A DNA stretch of 64,000 bases from Stropharia rugosoannulata (Eukaryota > Basidiomycota > Agaricomycetes > Agaricales > Strophariaceae), in the NCBI GenBank assembly GCA_028532985.1, contig JANCIK010000010.1:1922001-1986000 (forward strand), read 5' to 3'. Made by a program: the position numbers and the translations under genes. The notes under the pieces are model-generated. The model ran no database searches and was not told where the DNA came from. It saw only the letters and a list, made by a program, of their open reading frames with translations. Below are positions 1 through 12,600 of the stretch, piece by piece (position 1 is the stretch's first letter; the number at the start of each line of letters is the position of its first letter).

Positions 1-3000
1 TTGAATTCTCACTTTTCGAAACTGGACCTTGGGACTACACGACTAATGCTGCCGTAATTAACTCGTACTGGTTGGAGGGTGCAGAGCGCGCCAGGCCATA
101 TGAATCCGTTTTCACCATCGGAATGAGAGGATTCGGAGACCGTGAGTCCATGAGATACTGATAATTACCACAGAATACTTACGCTTACATCTACCCCAAG
201 TTCCGTTGTCGGAAACGACGAATATCGCACTCCTTGAAGAGGTTATTGGTAACCAGACAGAGATCCTACAGACTGCATTCAATGAAACCGATGTCTCCGA
301 AATTCCTCAAGTTTGGTGTCTATGTAAGTTTGAAATGATTAGTTTACCGGACGCGCGCTGAAGTTCTTCTTTCGTAGACAAGGAAGTCGAGGGCTACTAC
401 GACGATGGAATGCGCGTTCTAGACTACGTCACTCTTCTGTGGACCGATGATAAGTCAGTACCGTTATCTAGTCCTTGATGCCCTGTAATTAAGTAACGCA
501 CTACTAGCTTCGGAAACATCCGCCGCTTCCCTACCGTTGCTGAGAGAAATAGGACAGGAGGTGCTGGTGTTTACTACCATGTAAGCGACCCGTTTGTTAC
601 ATGAAATGGCATATACTTATGATAAATCATCTAGCTTGACTATGTAAGACATAATCATCTCTGGATGTCATATTTGCTCATCATTGACTTTATTATCTAT
701 GTAGGTTGGTGATGTCAGAGACTACAAGTGGATCACCGTAAGTCCGCTAAACATATATAAGTAGAGCTTTTTTCTGATCCTTATACTTACAGAGCAGCCA
801 AATTGAAAAGGTCTGCGAAGTTGGTTTTCGGTGTAGCATTCACTAATTGCTCTCTGTATTCAAAAGATTCACCAACAAATGTCTCTTGCCATTCAGCGCG
901 ATGCAAGTCGTGTCTGGGTGCTCAACGTTGGAGACCTCAAGCCATATGAGCGTGAAATCGAATTCTTCTTGACCTACGCCTGGGACGCCACTATCTGGCA
1001 ACCGTCTAATCTGTCCACATTCGTCACGTCATGGGCCACCCGTGAATTCGACCTGAGCCCTGCTGACTCCTTAAAGGTTACTGATATTGTTGCCAACCTG
1101 ACTCGTTTCAACTCCCGAAGGAAGCCAGAGCTCCTCAACTCGACAACCTTTAGCTTGATCAATTACCGAGAGTACGTCTGTATTAAATTCAATTTGGATG
1201 TCTAACTTACTGTTCGCAGAGCTGAAAACGTTCTTGCGGACTGGGCGACGCTTTTGTCGGCATCTACCGAGCTCTACAACAGCATGTCCACCGAGATGCA
1301 GCCCGCTTTCTTCCAGCTAATTCATCACCCCATCTTGGCAAGCTCTAATCTTGGAAATATGGTATGACATATTTTACTTTGTATCTGCGGGCCTCATTTT
1401 CCCCATAGTTGGTAGCTGCCGGTCAGAACAATTTGAGAGCTTCCCAGGCGAGGGTATGTTAACCTACCCGCTCCCCCATTCGGAAATTTGATGTGATAAA
1501 CAGTTGAGCACCAATCAATTGGCGGACACCGTGGAACAACTATTTGAACAAGATTTTGAATACGAGCAACAATACCACAGTATTCTGAACGGTAGGGTTC
1601 ATTGGTTCATCAATATGTTTTAATGCTAACTGACGACCTTCAGGTAAATGGGACCAGTAAGTATTTTGTAAGCCTGATGCGAGGTTACAAAACCACTAAT
1701 AATCCTTCCCATGAAGCATGATGGACCAGACCCGTTCGTCTTTTTAGTTCATGTTACGAGAAATGCAGAATATCTAACATCACTTGAAATATAGATCTGG
1801 GGTACTTCTACTGGCAACAACCCATGACGAATAGGTAAATACTTGATATATTACTCTCGATCCACGGGTCCGTGCTGACATTAATTAGTATGCCTTTGAT
1901 CTCTCGTGTCCAGACCAAGAAGCAAGCTTTGCCTGGAGTCATGAGAATCGTTCCTGAGGGTACTGCGGGAGCATGGTGAGAATGAAATGTGTTTAAATAG
2001 TTACAACTGCCAGTTAACTTGGCATAGGCCTGGTGATAACCCGAATGACTGCGCCCAGATGTACAGCTGCCCTAACCCTACGGTTACTTTCGATAACTTC
2101 AACCCCATTCGCGATTTCTATATCGATGTGGGGTCGGGAGGTCCTGCACCATTCACTTTCACAGCTGTCAGCAATGCTTCGTGGTTGGCGTTGAGCCCCG
2201 CAAAGGGCTCCATCTCAAGCACTGCTCCTGAGCAGAGGGTATTCGCCAGCGTCCCAGATTGGAGCAAGCTCAGCTCTGGACAAAATACTGCGGTGATCAC
2301 CTTCACTGCAAAGGCTTCAGGTCAACCAGATTTATCTGTGCCCGTGACGTTTGTAGCGACTAAGAACACGTTGCCCAGCGGATTCAAAGGTAAATACTAC
2401 ACTTCGAATATATTGTAAACATCAACTGATTCCTGTTCAAAGGCTTCGTCGAAGGTGGAGGGGTCGTTTCCATTGAAGCAGCGCATACAACGCGAAAGAC
2501 AACCGTACAAGGCACTTCATGGGGAGAACTTCCTGGTTTCGGCAAGACGTTGTCGGCCATTACACCTTTACCGCTTTCCGACACAACCTTCGCCGCAGGA
2601 GAAGGTCCAATGGCGTACGTAAATCTATGTCTGGTATACATTTGTCTAATACAGTTATTCAATACACTCACAGCGAATACGATTTCTTCCTTTTCGACAC
2701 GAATGGCGGAAATATCACAGTTAACGTCGTAATGGCGGCCTCGCTCAACGCGAACACAGACGCAAACCCTCTTCAATTCTCAGTTCAAGTAGACTCGCAG
2801 CCAGTGACGACCGTGACACCCATTGGGCCAGAAGTTCCTGGTGCCGTCCCGGCTGGCTGGGAGACGCTCGATGGTTGGGTTGCAAACTCAGACATTTACC
2901 AGCCTATAAATATCACGGGCATCAGTCCTGGTGCGCATACTCTGAAGGTGGGTCTCCTGTCTGGTATTTTCGCTGCTCATGCCACTTGATGATGAACATC

Positions 3001-3163
3001 TCTCGTAGATTGGCATCATGACACCTATGGTCGTAATTGAGAAGATTATCATAGGTGTGTTATATCCAGACATCATTACAGTAACAGGTTGCTCAGATTG
3101 TTCGTAGACACTGGAGGTCTTCAGCCCAGTTATCTCGGCCCACCAGAGAGTATTATGGCTTAA
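1..3163 (+). CDS. Glycoside hydrolase family 115 (xylan alpha-1,2-glucuronidase-like), 5' truncated
   Basis: Likely a secreted GH115 enzyme that removes (4-O-methyl)glucuronic acid from xylan side chains. The window opens inside the gene; about 850 residues of the C-terminal part can be pieced together from many short exons. Family landmarks seen in order: YTIGMRG-like (FTIGMRGFGD, ~110-160), WCLYKEV, VTLLWTDDN and GGAGVYYH (~320-580), YVG..RDYKWI, then NVGDLKPYE with the following FFLTYAWD block (~880-1000), the KWDHMMDQTHLGYFYWQQP segment (~1630-1830), and the C-terminal beta-rich domain ending in PPESIMA and TAA at 3161-3163. Two exons are tiny (9 nt at 635-643 and 17 nt at 1717-1733). The gene ends 86 bp from the convergent monooxygenase. 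Family assignment is confident; the N-terminus and signal peptide lie outside the window. Confidence 0.9.
635..643 (+). other. 9-nt microexon in the GH115 gene
   Basis: CTTGACTAT (Leu-Asp-Tyr) is bounded by an AG acceptor (ctag) and a GT donor (gtaagac). It joins YYH to VGDVRDYKWI in phase 0, restoring the family block YYH-(F/L)DY-VG. Without it three conserved residues would be missing. Confidence 0.75.
1717..1733 (+). other. 17-nt short exon in the GH115 gene
   Basis: A 17-nt exon coding most of HMMDQTH lies between acceptor gaag and donor gttcgt. It links GKWD to LGYFYWQQP and is needed to keep the frame through a conserved GH115 segment. Confidence 0.7.
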
Positions 3164-3249
3164 TTCGTCTCCACTTGAAAATTATAAAAATCTGGCCTCT
3201 CCAGCTTTCCAGTTTTTGGCATTATCCGTGTACTTTACATAAATCGAAA

Positions 3250-5412
3250 TTATACGTTAGTGAATACGTTGCGGAAGTATTGCTCCAACTTCGACGGTTT
3301 ACTGATACGGGCTCCAATGACACCGTCTGGACGAACGACAACAATGCAGGGTTCGGTGACATTGTACGAGTTATGTGCATGCATTTCTTTGTCAAGGAAT
3401 GCTTTCTGGAATTTCGAAGGGGATCCCAATACTCGACCGTCTGCGCGGTGAATGAGGAAACATTGCACAGCGTTTTCAGGTTGCCGACGGATGATTTGTG
3501 AAATAGTAAGCATGTCGTCGGAATAGGTGTCGGCTTGAAAAACGAGCACCGAATGACACGAGGGGGAAAGGAGGCCATAAACAGTGGCTACACTTCCAGG
3601 TTCGGCCATGTCTTCGAGCCCGGGAGCCTCTGGTGCTCTGTCCCCGGCTAGCGCAGCAATTGCGCTGTTCTTGTTATAACCGATAATAGCAGACCCGGCC
3701 CTCTCCGCGCCGTCTTCGAAGACAAGAGAACTGCCGCGATAGGTTATGCCCAATTGTGTCATATCTTCCCTGATAGCCTTGTGCTTGGGCTGTGAAGCCA
3801 CCTCACCGGTCCGCTCCTTTAGCAGCTCAGTCGTTTTGTCGAGCATCTCTGCTATGACGGGCAGGCGCTCTTCCGCGTATGTGTCGAGGAGCGACTCCTT
3901 GGCATAGCCTTTGTCAACGAGTGCGAGCTTCCAACCTAGGTTGAACTTGACAAAAAATGATATCAGTAAATGGTCCAAGGATTCCGGAGTAGAAGTGCTT
4001 ACCGAGTCTTGGATACTGGAGTTGAGTCCCTAAGCAAGATTGTGAATATTAGCCAGTCAAATTGGAGAAAATACGTACCTGCCCCCCGGTGGGACTATGG
4101 CAATGAGCTGCATCTTTAAATGACGCAAAATTCATTAAACAAATATTCAACGGGACAACAGCAAAATTGAAGCTGACCTCCGGCTATGAACACCCTGCCG
4201 ACTCTGGGCTTTTTAACCATGCGAATATTGGGTCTGTAGGGATTTGGATATAAGCCTTAGACTTCGTATAGTAGGGACTCGAGCTGACCTGTACAATGAA
4301 GCCCATACCAAGCTGTCAATTGGTATATCGCGTCGTCCAGAAATATTGTAAAATTCTTCGACAGTCGCTTCTGGGCTGGCCAATATTTCCTGAGGATTGA
4401 TATTGCCCGCCATAATGAAAGAAGCGATGTTTGAGTCTTGCGACGAAGGGCGGAGGAATGTACTAATTTTGACTTGTCAGGCAAATAATTCCGTTCGTCG
4501 GTGTCGGTTTGTGTATCACATACATTTTTGTTTTCGGATCTCCCCATTGCTCCCAAAACTGCAGCAGCATAAGTCAACCAGAAGAAGGCTTTAAATATTT
4601 TTCGGTACCTGTAACGGCTCGCCGCCCACTCGAAAGTCTCCTGTGATCATCGAGATGCTATCTCGGGTCTCGCCCATAAAGTCCAGTCCGAGTGCTTTCC
4701 GCACAACACTGTGAGCGCCGTCCGTGCCGACTAACCACGATACAGTCGCCTGGTTAATTTCCTCCTTTCCGTTCGCAGTACGTTGCACAATTTCAGCGGT
4801 TACATTCTGCGCGGACTGGGTGAAACCGCGCAACTCTGCTCCAAACTCCACTGTCGTGCCCAACTTCTGGAGATGAGCGCGGAGGATGCGTTCGTGGTGG
4901 TTTTGTCCAACAAACAAGGGATACGGCTATTTGTCAACTTTCAGATAGCTTATGCTTGGGACTTTGGAGTAGATCTTACGTGGGGTATCCCAACGGTCGG
5001 CTCAAGGCCGAATGTTATTGGGGTAATTTTGACAGGGTTCATATTGTCGAGCGGCCCATATTCCTTCCGCATCGCAATGGGTTTCCCATCTCCATATATG
5101 TCGGGGAATGTACCAAGAATCTTGTGCAGCTCGAGCGATCGCGGCTACAGCAGGTGTTATAATGGCAGTAGCCGTTTAAAGTAAGAATCTCGTACAGAAA
5201 CACCCGCCCCACGTTCTCCAGGTCTTGGCCCGAGTTCTTTGTCAATGATCCGTACTGGTATCCCATTTTTACGGAGCGATAGTGCAAGAACAAGTCCTGA
5301 TGGACCTGCTCCACTCTTCGCACATGAAAGGCGTCAGCATGCATCATAACAAGGGAAAAAATTAAACCCTACTGACTATTAGAACAGACGTTTTCGAAGC
5401 AATAGTAGCCAT
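3250..5412 (-). CDS. FAD-dependent aromatic monooxygenase (phenol 2-monooxygenase / PheA-TfdB type)
   Basis: Flavoprotein hydroxylase of the class that uses NAD(P)H and O2 to hydroxylate aromatic substrates. The first exon starts at the ATG at 5412 (MATIASKTSVLI) and splices to SGAGPSGLVLALSL, the GxGxxG FAD-binding motif, followed by VRIIDKE and, after an intron, PRSLELHKILGTFPDIYGDG. Further on are the central block with VGTDGAHSVVRKALGLDFMGE, the second FAD motif (VFIAGDAAHCHSPTGGQG with introns inside) and LGWKLALVDKGYAKESLLDTYAEERLPVI. The last ~170 residues match the thioredoxin-like C-terminal domain of phenol hydroxylases (RADGRVLGS, IVVVRPDGVIGAR). The stop is at 3250. It is convergent with the GH115 gene. 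The substrate cannot be told from sequence; many Agaricomycete paralogues exist. Confidence 0.88.
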
Positions 5413-6064
5413 CTAAAGGTCGTATGGGCGCTGTTGAGACACGTTTCTGTGACAATGATAGGCGGGTGCTTTTGATTCCACTTAAATAGACAAGTTACAA
5501 TGTCCAAAGAGCGCGTAAATCGTGTACCAATTGTTTCTAGGCAGCATTTATTCGCTCCGGGCTATATGTAGAGACGGCATGATAAGGATTCAATCAATGC
5601 GCGCAAGGAGGGCTAAGGCAGGGTAGCACCGTCGCAGGTAACTGCCTTGAAACGCGACGGTGGAAGCCTAAAGGACTAAATATAGAACTATCTTTAAATA
5701 TCTCGCTGTGCCTGGCAAGGCTTTTTCAGCTGTACGTCCTTCACATTGATGAAAATTCACGCACCGATACCAAACCGGTACAGTACCACATTCACTATAC
5801 TGAGAAGAATGATTCACCATTGATGAGCTATGATAGTTCGCTCATCTCAGGGGCATCTTCGAACGCTATTACGGTCTAGGAGGGTCTAGGAATAGTTCAA
5901 CATACTACGGGCATATTGCGACGATGACATACAGGAATTACGATACTCACAGATTGGTTGAATGTCTAGAAGAGACGCAATAAGTATCAAAGAGCTGGTA
6001 TGTATATAAACAAGCTTGATGGAAGATTGGTTTTGATTCGGGCACCTGGTTATTTCAAGATTAT
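5413..6064. other. Intergenic, upstream of the monooxygenase
   Basis: 650 bp between the monooxygenase start and the F-box gene stop. No coding exon, RNA gene or repeat was recognised. It should contain the monooxygenase promoter (-) and the F-box 3' flank. Confidence 0.5.
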
Positions 6065-7825
6065 TCACTGTTGGGCTGGGTTCTCAGGGAAGGGATCATC
6101 ATCATCCCCAGTGAAATGCATGCCAAAGCCACAGGCGCGTTGCACCACCCCGTCCGCAGATCCTGCATTGCTTCGGACCACATCAACTCTAGGGTAGGGC
6201 AGCGCACCGATCATTCCTGGACTTATATCAATAACAGACTCGAGAGCAGGACACTGTTCCGCGAGGTAATGACACACAGCGAGGAAGTCGTTGACTTCCC
6301 AGCGTACCCGCCTGTTGAATGCACGGTAGTAAATGCGCTTCAGCTTGTACAGTGGAGAGAGGGACGGGGCAAGAGCGCGCTGCGTGGACGCGTAGGTAAG
6401 TAGTGATAAAATATACAATTACTATGTGAAGCTGCTCACGAGATGGCTGGGCGTAAGTTGAAACCCGTATAAGCAGAGCTCCTCAAGGCCCGACGCACCA
6501 CGTACAATGGAGTGCATATATGAGTCCATGATTGTTCGACTCGCTCGGCGGAGCCGTGTTTCTTTCACGAACTCTCCCTGTTCTGTTTCATACCACATTG
6601 CACCGACTTGATTCCTGATCTCGTGATGGTCGTTGGGGTGCTGGCCTATCTCCAGACTCTTCAGATGCGGCAGGCCGCCGGGAAGAATAACACGCAAAAG
6701 ATATGGGATCTGGCAATTAATACTGCCACGGATTCCAAGAAGTTGCAGCTGTGGAAGGATATCGGACATGTGAAGCGCGCTAGTGTAGTCTATCTATGCA
6801 CTCAAATTATTAGAACATGTATTGTCAACCGGGATGATGTAGATAGAAAACATACATTAAGGTGTGTAAGGTTTGGAAAGAGTGTGCGGTCTACTGGTTC
6901 ACTGAACCACTCTCCAGTGCGTAAAATTAGCCGTTGAAGCTTGGGGTGCCGTTTCCAAAACTCTGTCGTCGGTGCCGAGTCTCCTTGTATCGGTGATAAG
7001 CTAAAGCCTCCCAGTTCAAGAGACATCAACTGCGGAAAGGTGAGGGACATGACATGGTCTACATATTTTTGCATGTTGCATACAGAGAGGTTCAACAAGG
7101 TCAGTGAGCATGCGAAAACGGTCAGGCTCTTAAGAATTCTCTGTCTGTTTTCTTCATTAAGATCTTTCGGGAGTCTGGTCTTGATACTGAGGGTGTGTAG
7201 ATTCTGAAGACGGTGATACTTCTATAAGCGCCGAATAGCGTACTGAGTATGGACGCCTTACAAAAGCCTTGTCCTCGAAATAACAGTTTCCTTCAACATT
7301 TCTGATTCCGTGTAGATATAAAGAGCGTATTTGAGGGCAATTCGCCTTGAGACTTTCCCAAAATTTGCTACTGAGGTATTTTTCAGTTATTGTAAGCAAC
7401 CAGTCAGTTGTAAGTGTATCCTGCCACATCGGTGACAGCGTTAGGCCAAATGTATGCAGGTGTGGTATCCTCCCTGAAGAGATAACGTTCCAGAGCTCGC
7501 GAAGAATTGAATGCTCTTCACCCATCTGTTCTACTTCCGCAAGCGCCTGAATGTCCATCAATATTCGGAAGTCTCTGACAGACAGACCAAGGTTTCTGTC
7601 ACTCTCCGTTATAATTCTGAATGCCTGTCGAGCTGCGTGATCTGTTTTGACGATAAGCTCAGAGTACAAGATGGGCAGAAGGACTTGATAAATTCGAGAA
7701 TTCGTTAGAAGGAAAGATAATAATGTCGCCGATCGAACCTGGACATGTAGATGAGATGCAATCAAATCGTAAATCTCAGGTGGAACTCTGTGGACGTATG
7801 ATAGTAGAGGATGCTGGGTGGACAT
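6065..7825 (-). CDS. F-box / leucine-rich-repeat-like protein
   Basis: Starts at the ATG at 7825 (MSTQHPLLSYVHRVPPEIYDLIASHLH). PPEIYDLIASHLH is the degenerate F-box start common in Agaricomycetes; F-box proteins of this kind act as substrate adaptors in SCF ubiquitin ligases. Downstream there are irregular LRR-like segments, e.g. FPQLMSLELGGFSL, PKLQRLILRTGEWF, LFPNLTHLNVCFL and LPHLKSLEIGQHP. Several introns are visible; the last one joins SHL to RALAPSLSPLYKLKRIYYRAFNRR. The end is acidic (GDDDDPFPENPAQQ) with the stop at 6065. These genes belong to large, fast-evolving families, so the partner or substrate is unknown. Confidence 0.75.
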
Positions 7826-8785
7826 AACGGAAAGTTGCTTGAAAGTAAGCTGAAAGCTGGAAAAAGTATAGCTCACCCAAAGCTCGCCAATGGAAATGTC
7901 GTGAACTCAACTAGCCTGCCCTAAATGACGATATGGCTTAGTATCCAAATAAGTATAGCTTATAACTTGCTTATAACTTGAAAGAGTAAAAGTAGTCACC
8001 CCATCGCTTCTTCAATGCCTTAGTCCCTTCAACATCCTTTCATTCTTGGTCTCCTCTCATCCTACCACCACCAGCTTGAATATTCTGCGCTGCTTCTGCG
8101 CTGCCTCTGTCAGCCTCTATTTCTCAGTCAACCACTTTCCGGTGTCTAACACCAACATTTATTTGCGTGCGAGGTTTGTACGAGATGCACGATCAACTTG
8201 GTTTCACAACTGTCCTATTCAACTTGTGGACGTACCAAGTGTAGAATCATCTTTATCACAATTGTTGTAGCAAACCCAGGGGCGCGGGAGAGCCCGGCCC
8301 GCTGAGCGCTGATCAATGATGGTACCTTGGCTTAATAGAACTAATTACATTTGTATGTTATATAACTGTCCTCTCCTCTCCTTTGCTCTCCTTACTCCTT
8401 CTTGTTGCGCGCCTAAAAACACTTCGGTTACGATCTCTTCTGATTTTAAAGAAGTTCAGAGATACACAATGGCATCGTCTTTGATTGACACCATAGCAAG
8501 TCTTGCATACTTTTCCGAGCGACATAATTGTAAACTGACTCGGCGCCTTCTTTATCTCCAGAGCCCAGGTAAATAATTTTACGCAGGGGCTGTGAACACA
8601 CTCCTTTGCTGTATCACTGCTTTTTTAGAATAAGCGCTCATATTATTCCTATTTCATTACATTGAACGGCGCGGCGCCCGTGTTCAATTGATCCAGAGGA
8701 CCTTGCTTGTAGGTTCTCCTTCGTTGCACACCACGCATCAGCATCACTGACAACAGTCCCTCCCCCGTACAATATGCATAATCAG
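7826..8785. other. Intergenic, divergent between F-box and calmodulin-like genes
   Basis: About 960 bp. It holds an 11-bp tandem duplication (cttataacttg twice, 7959-7980), about 135 bp upstream of the F-box ATG, and a pyrimidine-rich tract around 8366-8400. The first exon(s) of the calmodulin-like gene must lie near the right end, but I could not place the start codon. Confidence 0.5.
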
Positions 8786-9450
8786 CCTACAAAGACGCCT
8801 TCTCTTCATTCGACAGAGGTGCGCGTGTCCTCCGATCTGCAATCGCGTGCGCGCCCGCTTATGTATGCCTGGCCTGCAGACGGAGATGGTACAATCACGT
8901 CGTCCGAGCTCGGCACCGTCATGCGCTCGCTCGGGCGCAACCCCACGGAGGCCGAGCTCCAGGAGATCCTGAAGGGCGTAGACAAGGACCAGAACGGTAC
9001 CATTGAGCTGGTCGAGTTTCTCGACCTCATGGCGCGCAACCCGCAGACGCTCGGTACAGTCCCGCAGGACGAGCTGTGGCAGGCATTCAGCGTCTTCGAC
9101 AAGGACAGGAGCGGGAAGATTAGCCTCAAGGAGCTCGAGGTCGTTATGCGGAGCCTAGGTGCGTCTGAATTGCACTGTGGATTATTGAACGCTTACGCCC
9201 GTCGATAGGAGAGCACCTTACTGCGGATGAGCTCGACATAATGATAAAGGAGGCAGACTTAGACGGGGACCACGAAATCAGTTTTCCAGGTAATGCTTCA
9301 ATGTAGCGCTTGTTTTATCCTTGTTTGCTGATCGTCGCTTGTTCCTTGCCCAGAGTTCAAAAAGGTACTGTCGTCCCACATGTAACTGTTACAATGACGT
9401 CTAATATTATAATATTGCAGATGGTGACGGAGAGAAGCATGTCGAGTTGA
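8786..9450 (+). CDS. Calmodulin-like EF-hand protein (5' end unresolved)
   Basis: Calcium sensor with four EF-hands, close to calmodulin but divergent. Best reading: an exon at 8786-8818 encodes [10 protein letters not shown], spliced through a 61-nt intron (8819-8879) to [27 protein letters not shown], completing EF-hand 1. EF2 is [15 protein letters not shown]3 [13 protein letters not shown] and EF4 [13 protein letters not shown], with introns at 9158, after 9290 and after 9364. Ends with [12 protein letters not shown] and TGA at 9448-9450. The ATG at 8774 reads a different frame and does not give the EF1 helix, so it is probably not the start; a stop in the EF1 frame just upstream means a further 5' exon is needed. 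An 11-nt exon (9354-9364) lies inside EF4. It could be a calmodulin paralogue rather than calmodulin itself. Confidence 0.8.
9354..9364 (+). other. 11-nt microexon in EF-hand 4 of the calmodulin-like gene
   Basis: AGTTCAAAAAG lies between acceptor cccag and donor gtactg. It supplies the end of Glu plus Phe-Lys-Lys, giving ISFPEFKKMV, the normal end of EF-hand 4. Confidence 0.75.
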
Positions 9451-9660
9451 ACCAAGGGTTTAAACAGGAACTTACACATACCATCAAATCTATACCACCT
9501 AAGTATGTTATGACAGTGTTAGCATGTTGTGCAGGAGAACATTTTTATTTCATTTAACAACAAAACAGTTGCGTTTCCCAAACAATGACAGCAAAACTGA
9601 GATGGGCACCAAAAATAAAGCAAATATAGGTACAACAAGAGAGAAACAAAAGTCAGCTCG

Positions 9661-12600
9661 TTAATCTGAACTGGAACTGCTTCCCTTTCTTTCAGCCATA
9701 GCATGCAGGTTCTTTTTATCGCCGCTGCCGTCGACGAGAGCCTTGAAGAGGCTTCCTTGCTTCTGCAGAAGTGCAGAAGGTGAATCGAATTCAGCCTGGA
9801 AAGATCGTTAGTACGTAGGTTTGGAAGAAGTAAATAGGATACGTACAATGCGTCCCTCATCGAGAACCATCTACATGTTTTAAACATATTAACATGGAAT
9901 GCAGAGGAAGAAAAACATCAACTCACAATTCTATCAGCATCCATAATGGTCTGCAGGCGGTGTGCCACTGTCAGCACAGTAACATCGGAGCCCAGCTCAT
10001 TGCGAAGCGACGCTTGGATGATAGAATCTGTTTTATGATCTGTGGCAAGTCAATTGGCCGAAAAATCTACGTAAACGCTGCTCATTAAACGTACCAATGG
10101 CAGATGTAGCTAATCAACGGACATGAGAAAAGCATTGTATATGAACTTCTGGGGAACGCATACCTTCATCCAATATTAGCAACTTGCTGTTGCGCACGAT
10201 GGCTCTGGCGAGGGCGAGGATTTGACGTTGGCCCACTGACAGATTGTTGCCGCCACTGGAGATGTCACTGTCAAGAGTAAGTCTTGCTTCGTCGGCATCC
10301 TTCTGCAGAGCGAAAAGTCCTGCTGCACGTAGGGCGTTATTCAGCGTAAGGTCATCGTGCTGCTCGAAGGGGTCTAGATTTCGGCGGAGCGAGCCTGTTT
10401 ATACATTTAGTTAGCACAACGCGGATGCCTGCAGATCTTGTACGCAACTGACCACTCAGCAATTCAGGCATCTGGGGAATAATTGTGATATGGGATCTCA
10501 GCTCATCAAGGTTAAGCTTGCTCGTGAGGAGGTCGTTGTAGTAGACTTCTCCTTCAGTGATAATGCAGCGGAGGAGAGCAAGAGTCAATGAACTCTTTCC
10601 ACTACCAGTTCTGCCAACTAATGGGGGGTCAGTGGGTTGTAACCAAGACAATGAGGAAGAAGACAGTTACCTATTCCTATCCTCTCGCCTGCCTTGACTT
10701 CGAAAGAGATGTCATGGAGAACTTTGGGCCCATTCTAACATTGCCCATTGATAAATGCTTTTCGTGGAGGTTAAGTCACTTACCTGGGAGTACCGAGCCG
10801 AAAGCTTCTCTACTCGAAGGTCACCGCTAGTAGGCCACGATGCAGGCGGTTTACCTGCTGGCGTAGACTTCGGTTCATGTTCAATGTCAATATATGCTTG
10901 TATGCGCTCTAAACTAACCCGATCTATTAGCCAGAAGTGTACATTTCAACACATAGAGACCTACCTGTTTGCTTGCACTTCGAATTCGTTGTAGCACCTA
11001 ACGAGCCAGATGATCATAGCGCAGAAGTCCAGAGCCATGTTCAACGAGAATCCGACATTTGCAGCATTGAGGGTCTTGCGGACAAGAAGGTACGAGGCCA
11101 AACTGGCAGTCAATGTAGCACCAAGTAGATCTATCCGAATGGAGACCCATCGGTTGAGATTGAAAGACGTGCGCGAGACCTTCAGCAAGTGATCAATGCG
11201 TTTAAGTGACTCCTTTTTGAAGGCGGCCTCGGCCCCATAAGCACGGATTGAGGCTGGAAATACTGATTATGACAGCTCAATAGCAAGAGTCGCAGGAATG
11301 ACTTACTTAGGCCAGCCACAGCAGCACCAAAGTGTGCCAGCACAGGCGAACGAGCATTGCTCATTTCACGCTTGACCGACATTTGTGCCTTGAGATACAC
11401 ATTGCCAATGTAAATACCTATAACCGTGACAACAAGTGCTGGAATGAGGAAAGTCGGGGTCAAAATAACAGGGCCGGAGAGTTTGACAAGCATGCACAAG
11501 GCAATTTCCACTACTGCAGCAAACGTTTGGACGATAGTACTATCAACATCGGCAATGTCTTGTGTGCATCGAGCGATAATGCGTGAGGCCGGGGTTTCGT
11601 CCAACCAGCTGTGCAATAATGTGATATTTAGATTGACAATTTTGAGTAAGATCGAAGAAATACGACTAACCGAAGCGTTGCACTTAAAACACTGGAAACA
11701 AGTTGAGCGCTTATAGTACGTGAAGCTCGCTGCGCGCCAATGTTGTAAATAGTCACGGCACAGAAATAGGTGATGAGAGACGAAAGGAGGATACTCGTGT
11801 ATAATGAGAGGTACCTGTCCGGCGTAAGAATAATTCTTTGCTTATTGCGGGAACAGGACATACCGCATAACGTCTACCTCTTCTGCTGGGTGAGTCTCAT
11901 ATTGCGAGCCCCAGTAGCCCAAAAACCACACAGCAAGCATATTTCCACCGTGCATCAGAATAATTCCGAGTGTCCATGCAAACAGGAAGATAGCAGGCCT
12001 TTCCCCACCAAGTCCTTTGAAAAAGAGCATTAGCGATTTCCAGGTGACACGGCCTTCAACAATCTCTTCAGCTAGGATGAGTTTGCCATCCGGCTGGTCG
12101 GCTTCCTTCTTTACGGTATCAATGACTTCTGCTTCCAATTCTGCTTCGTCATGTTCCTGTTCGACTTCGTGAGCGAGGGTCGGGTCTGCTAGGACATCTG
12201 AGATGTCTGAGCCAACAACATGCGCCACACCATTAGGGTCCACGGAGATGAACTGCTCCGCTATAGGAGCCGTAAGTGCAACATTGTGTGTCTTTGACAA
12301 ATGAGCGTGAAACCAAGGCACATAAAATGAGGGCCTTACAACTAGCAATATGGTTCGCCCCTGGATCAAATCACCTTTGAGACATTTCTCTACAATCCAT
12401 TTAGATCTATGGAAGTAGGATGAGCTGATTGTTCAAATATACAGAGGCACTGCTTACGTATGAACGTCTAAAGCAGCAAGTATATCATCGAGTAAAATTA
12501 TCTCTGCAGAGGAATAAATAGCACGAGCAAGAGTTACTCGTGCCTGTCATTTGTGTTAGGACCGGGTTCGGACAACAGGAAACTCTGAAGGTCTGGGATT

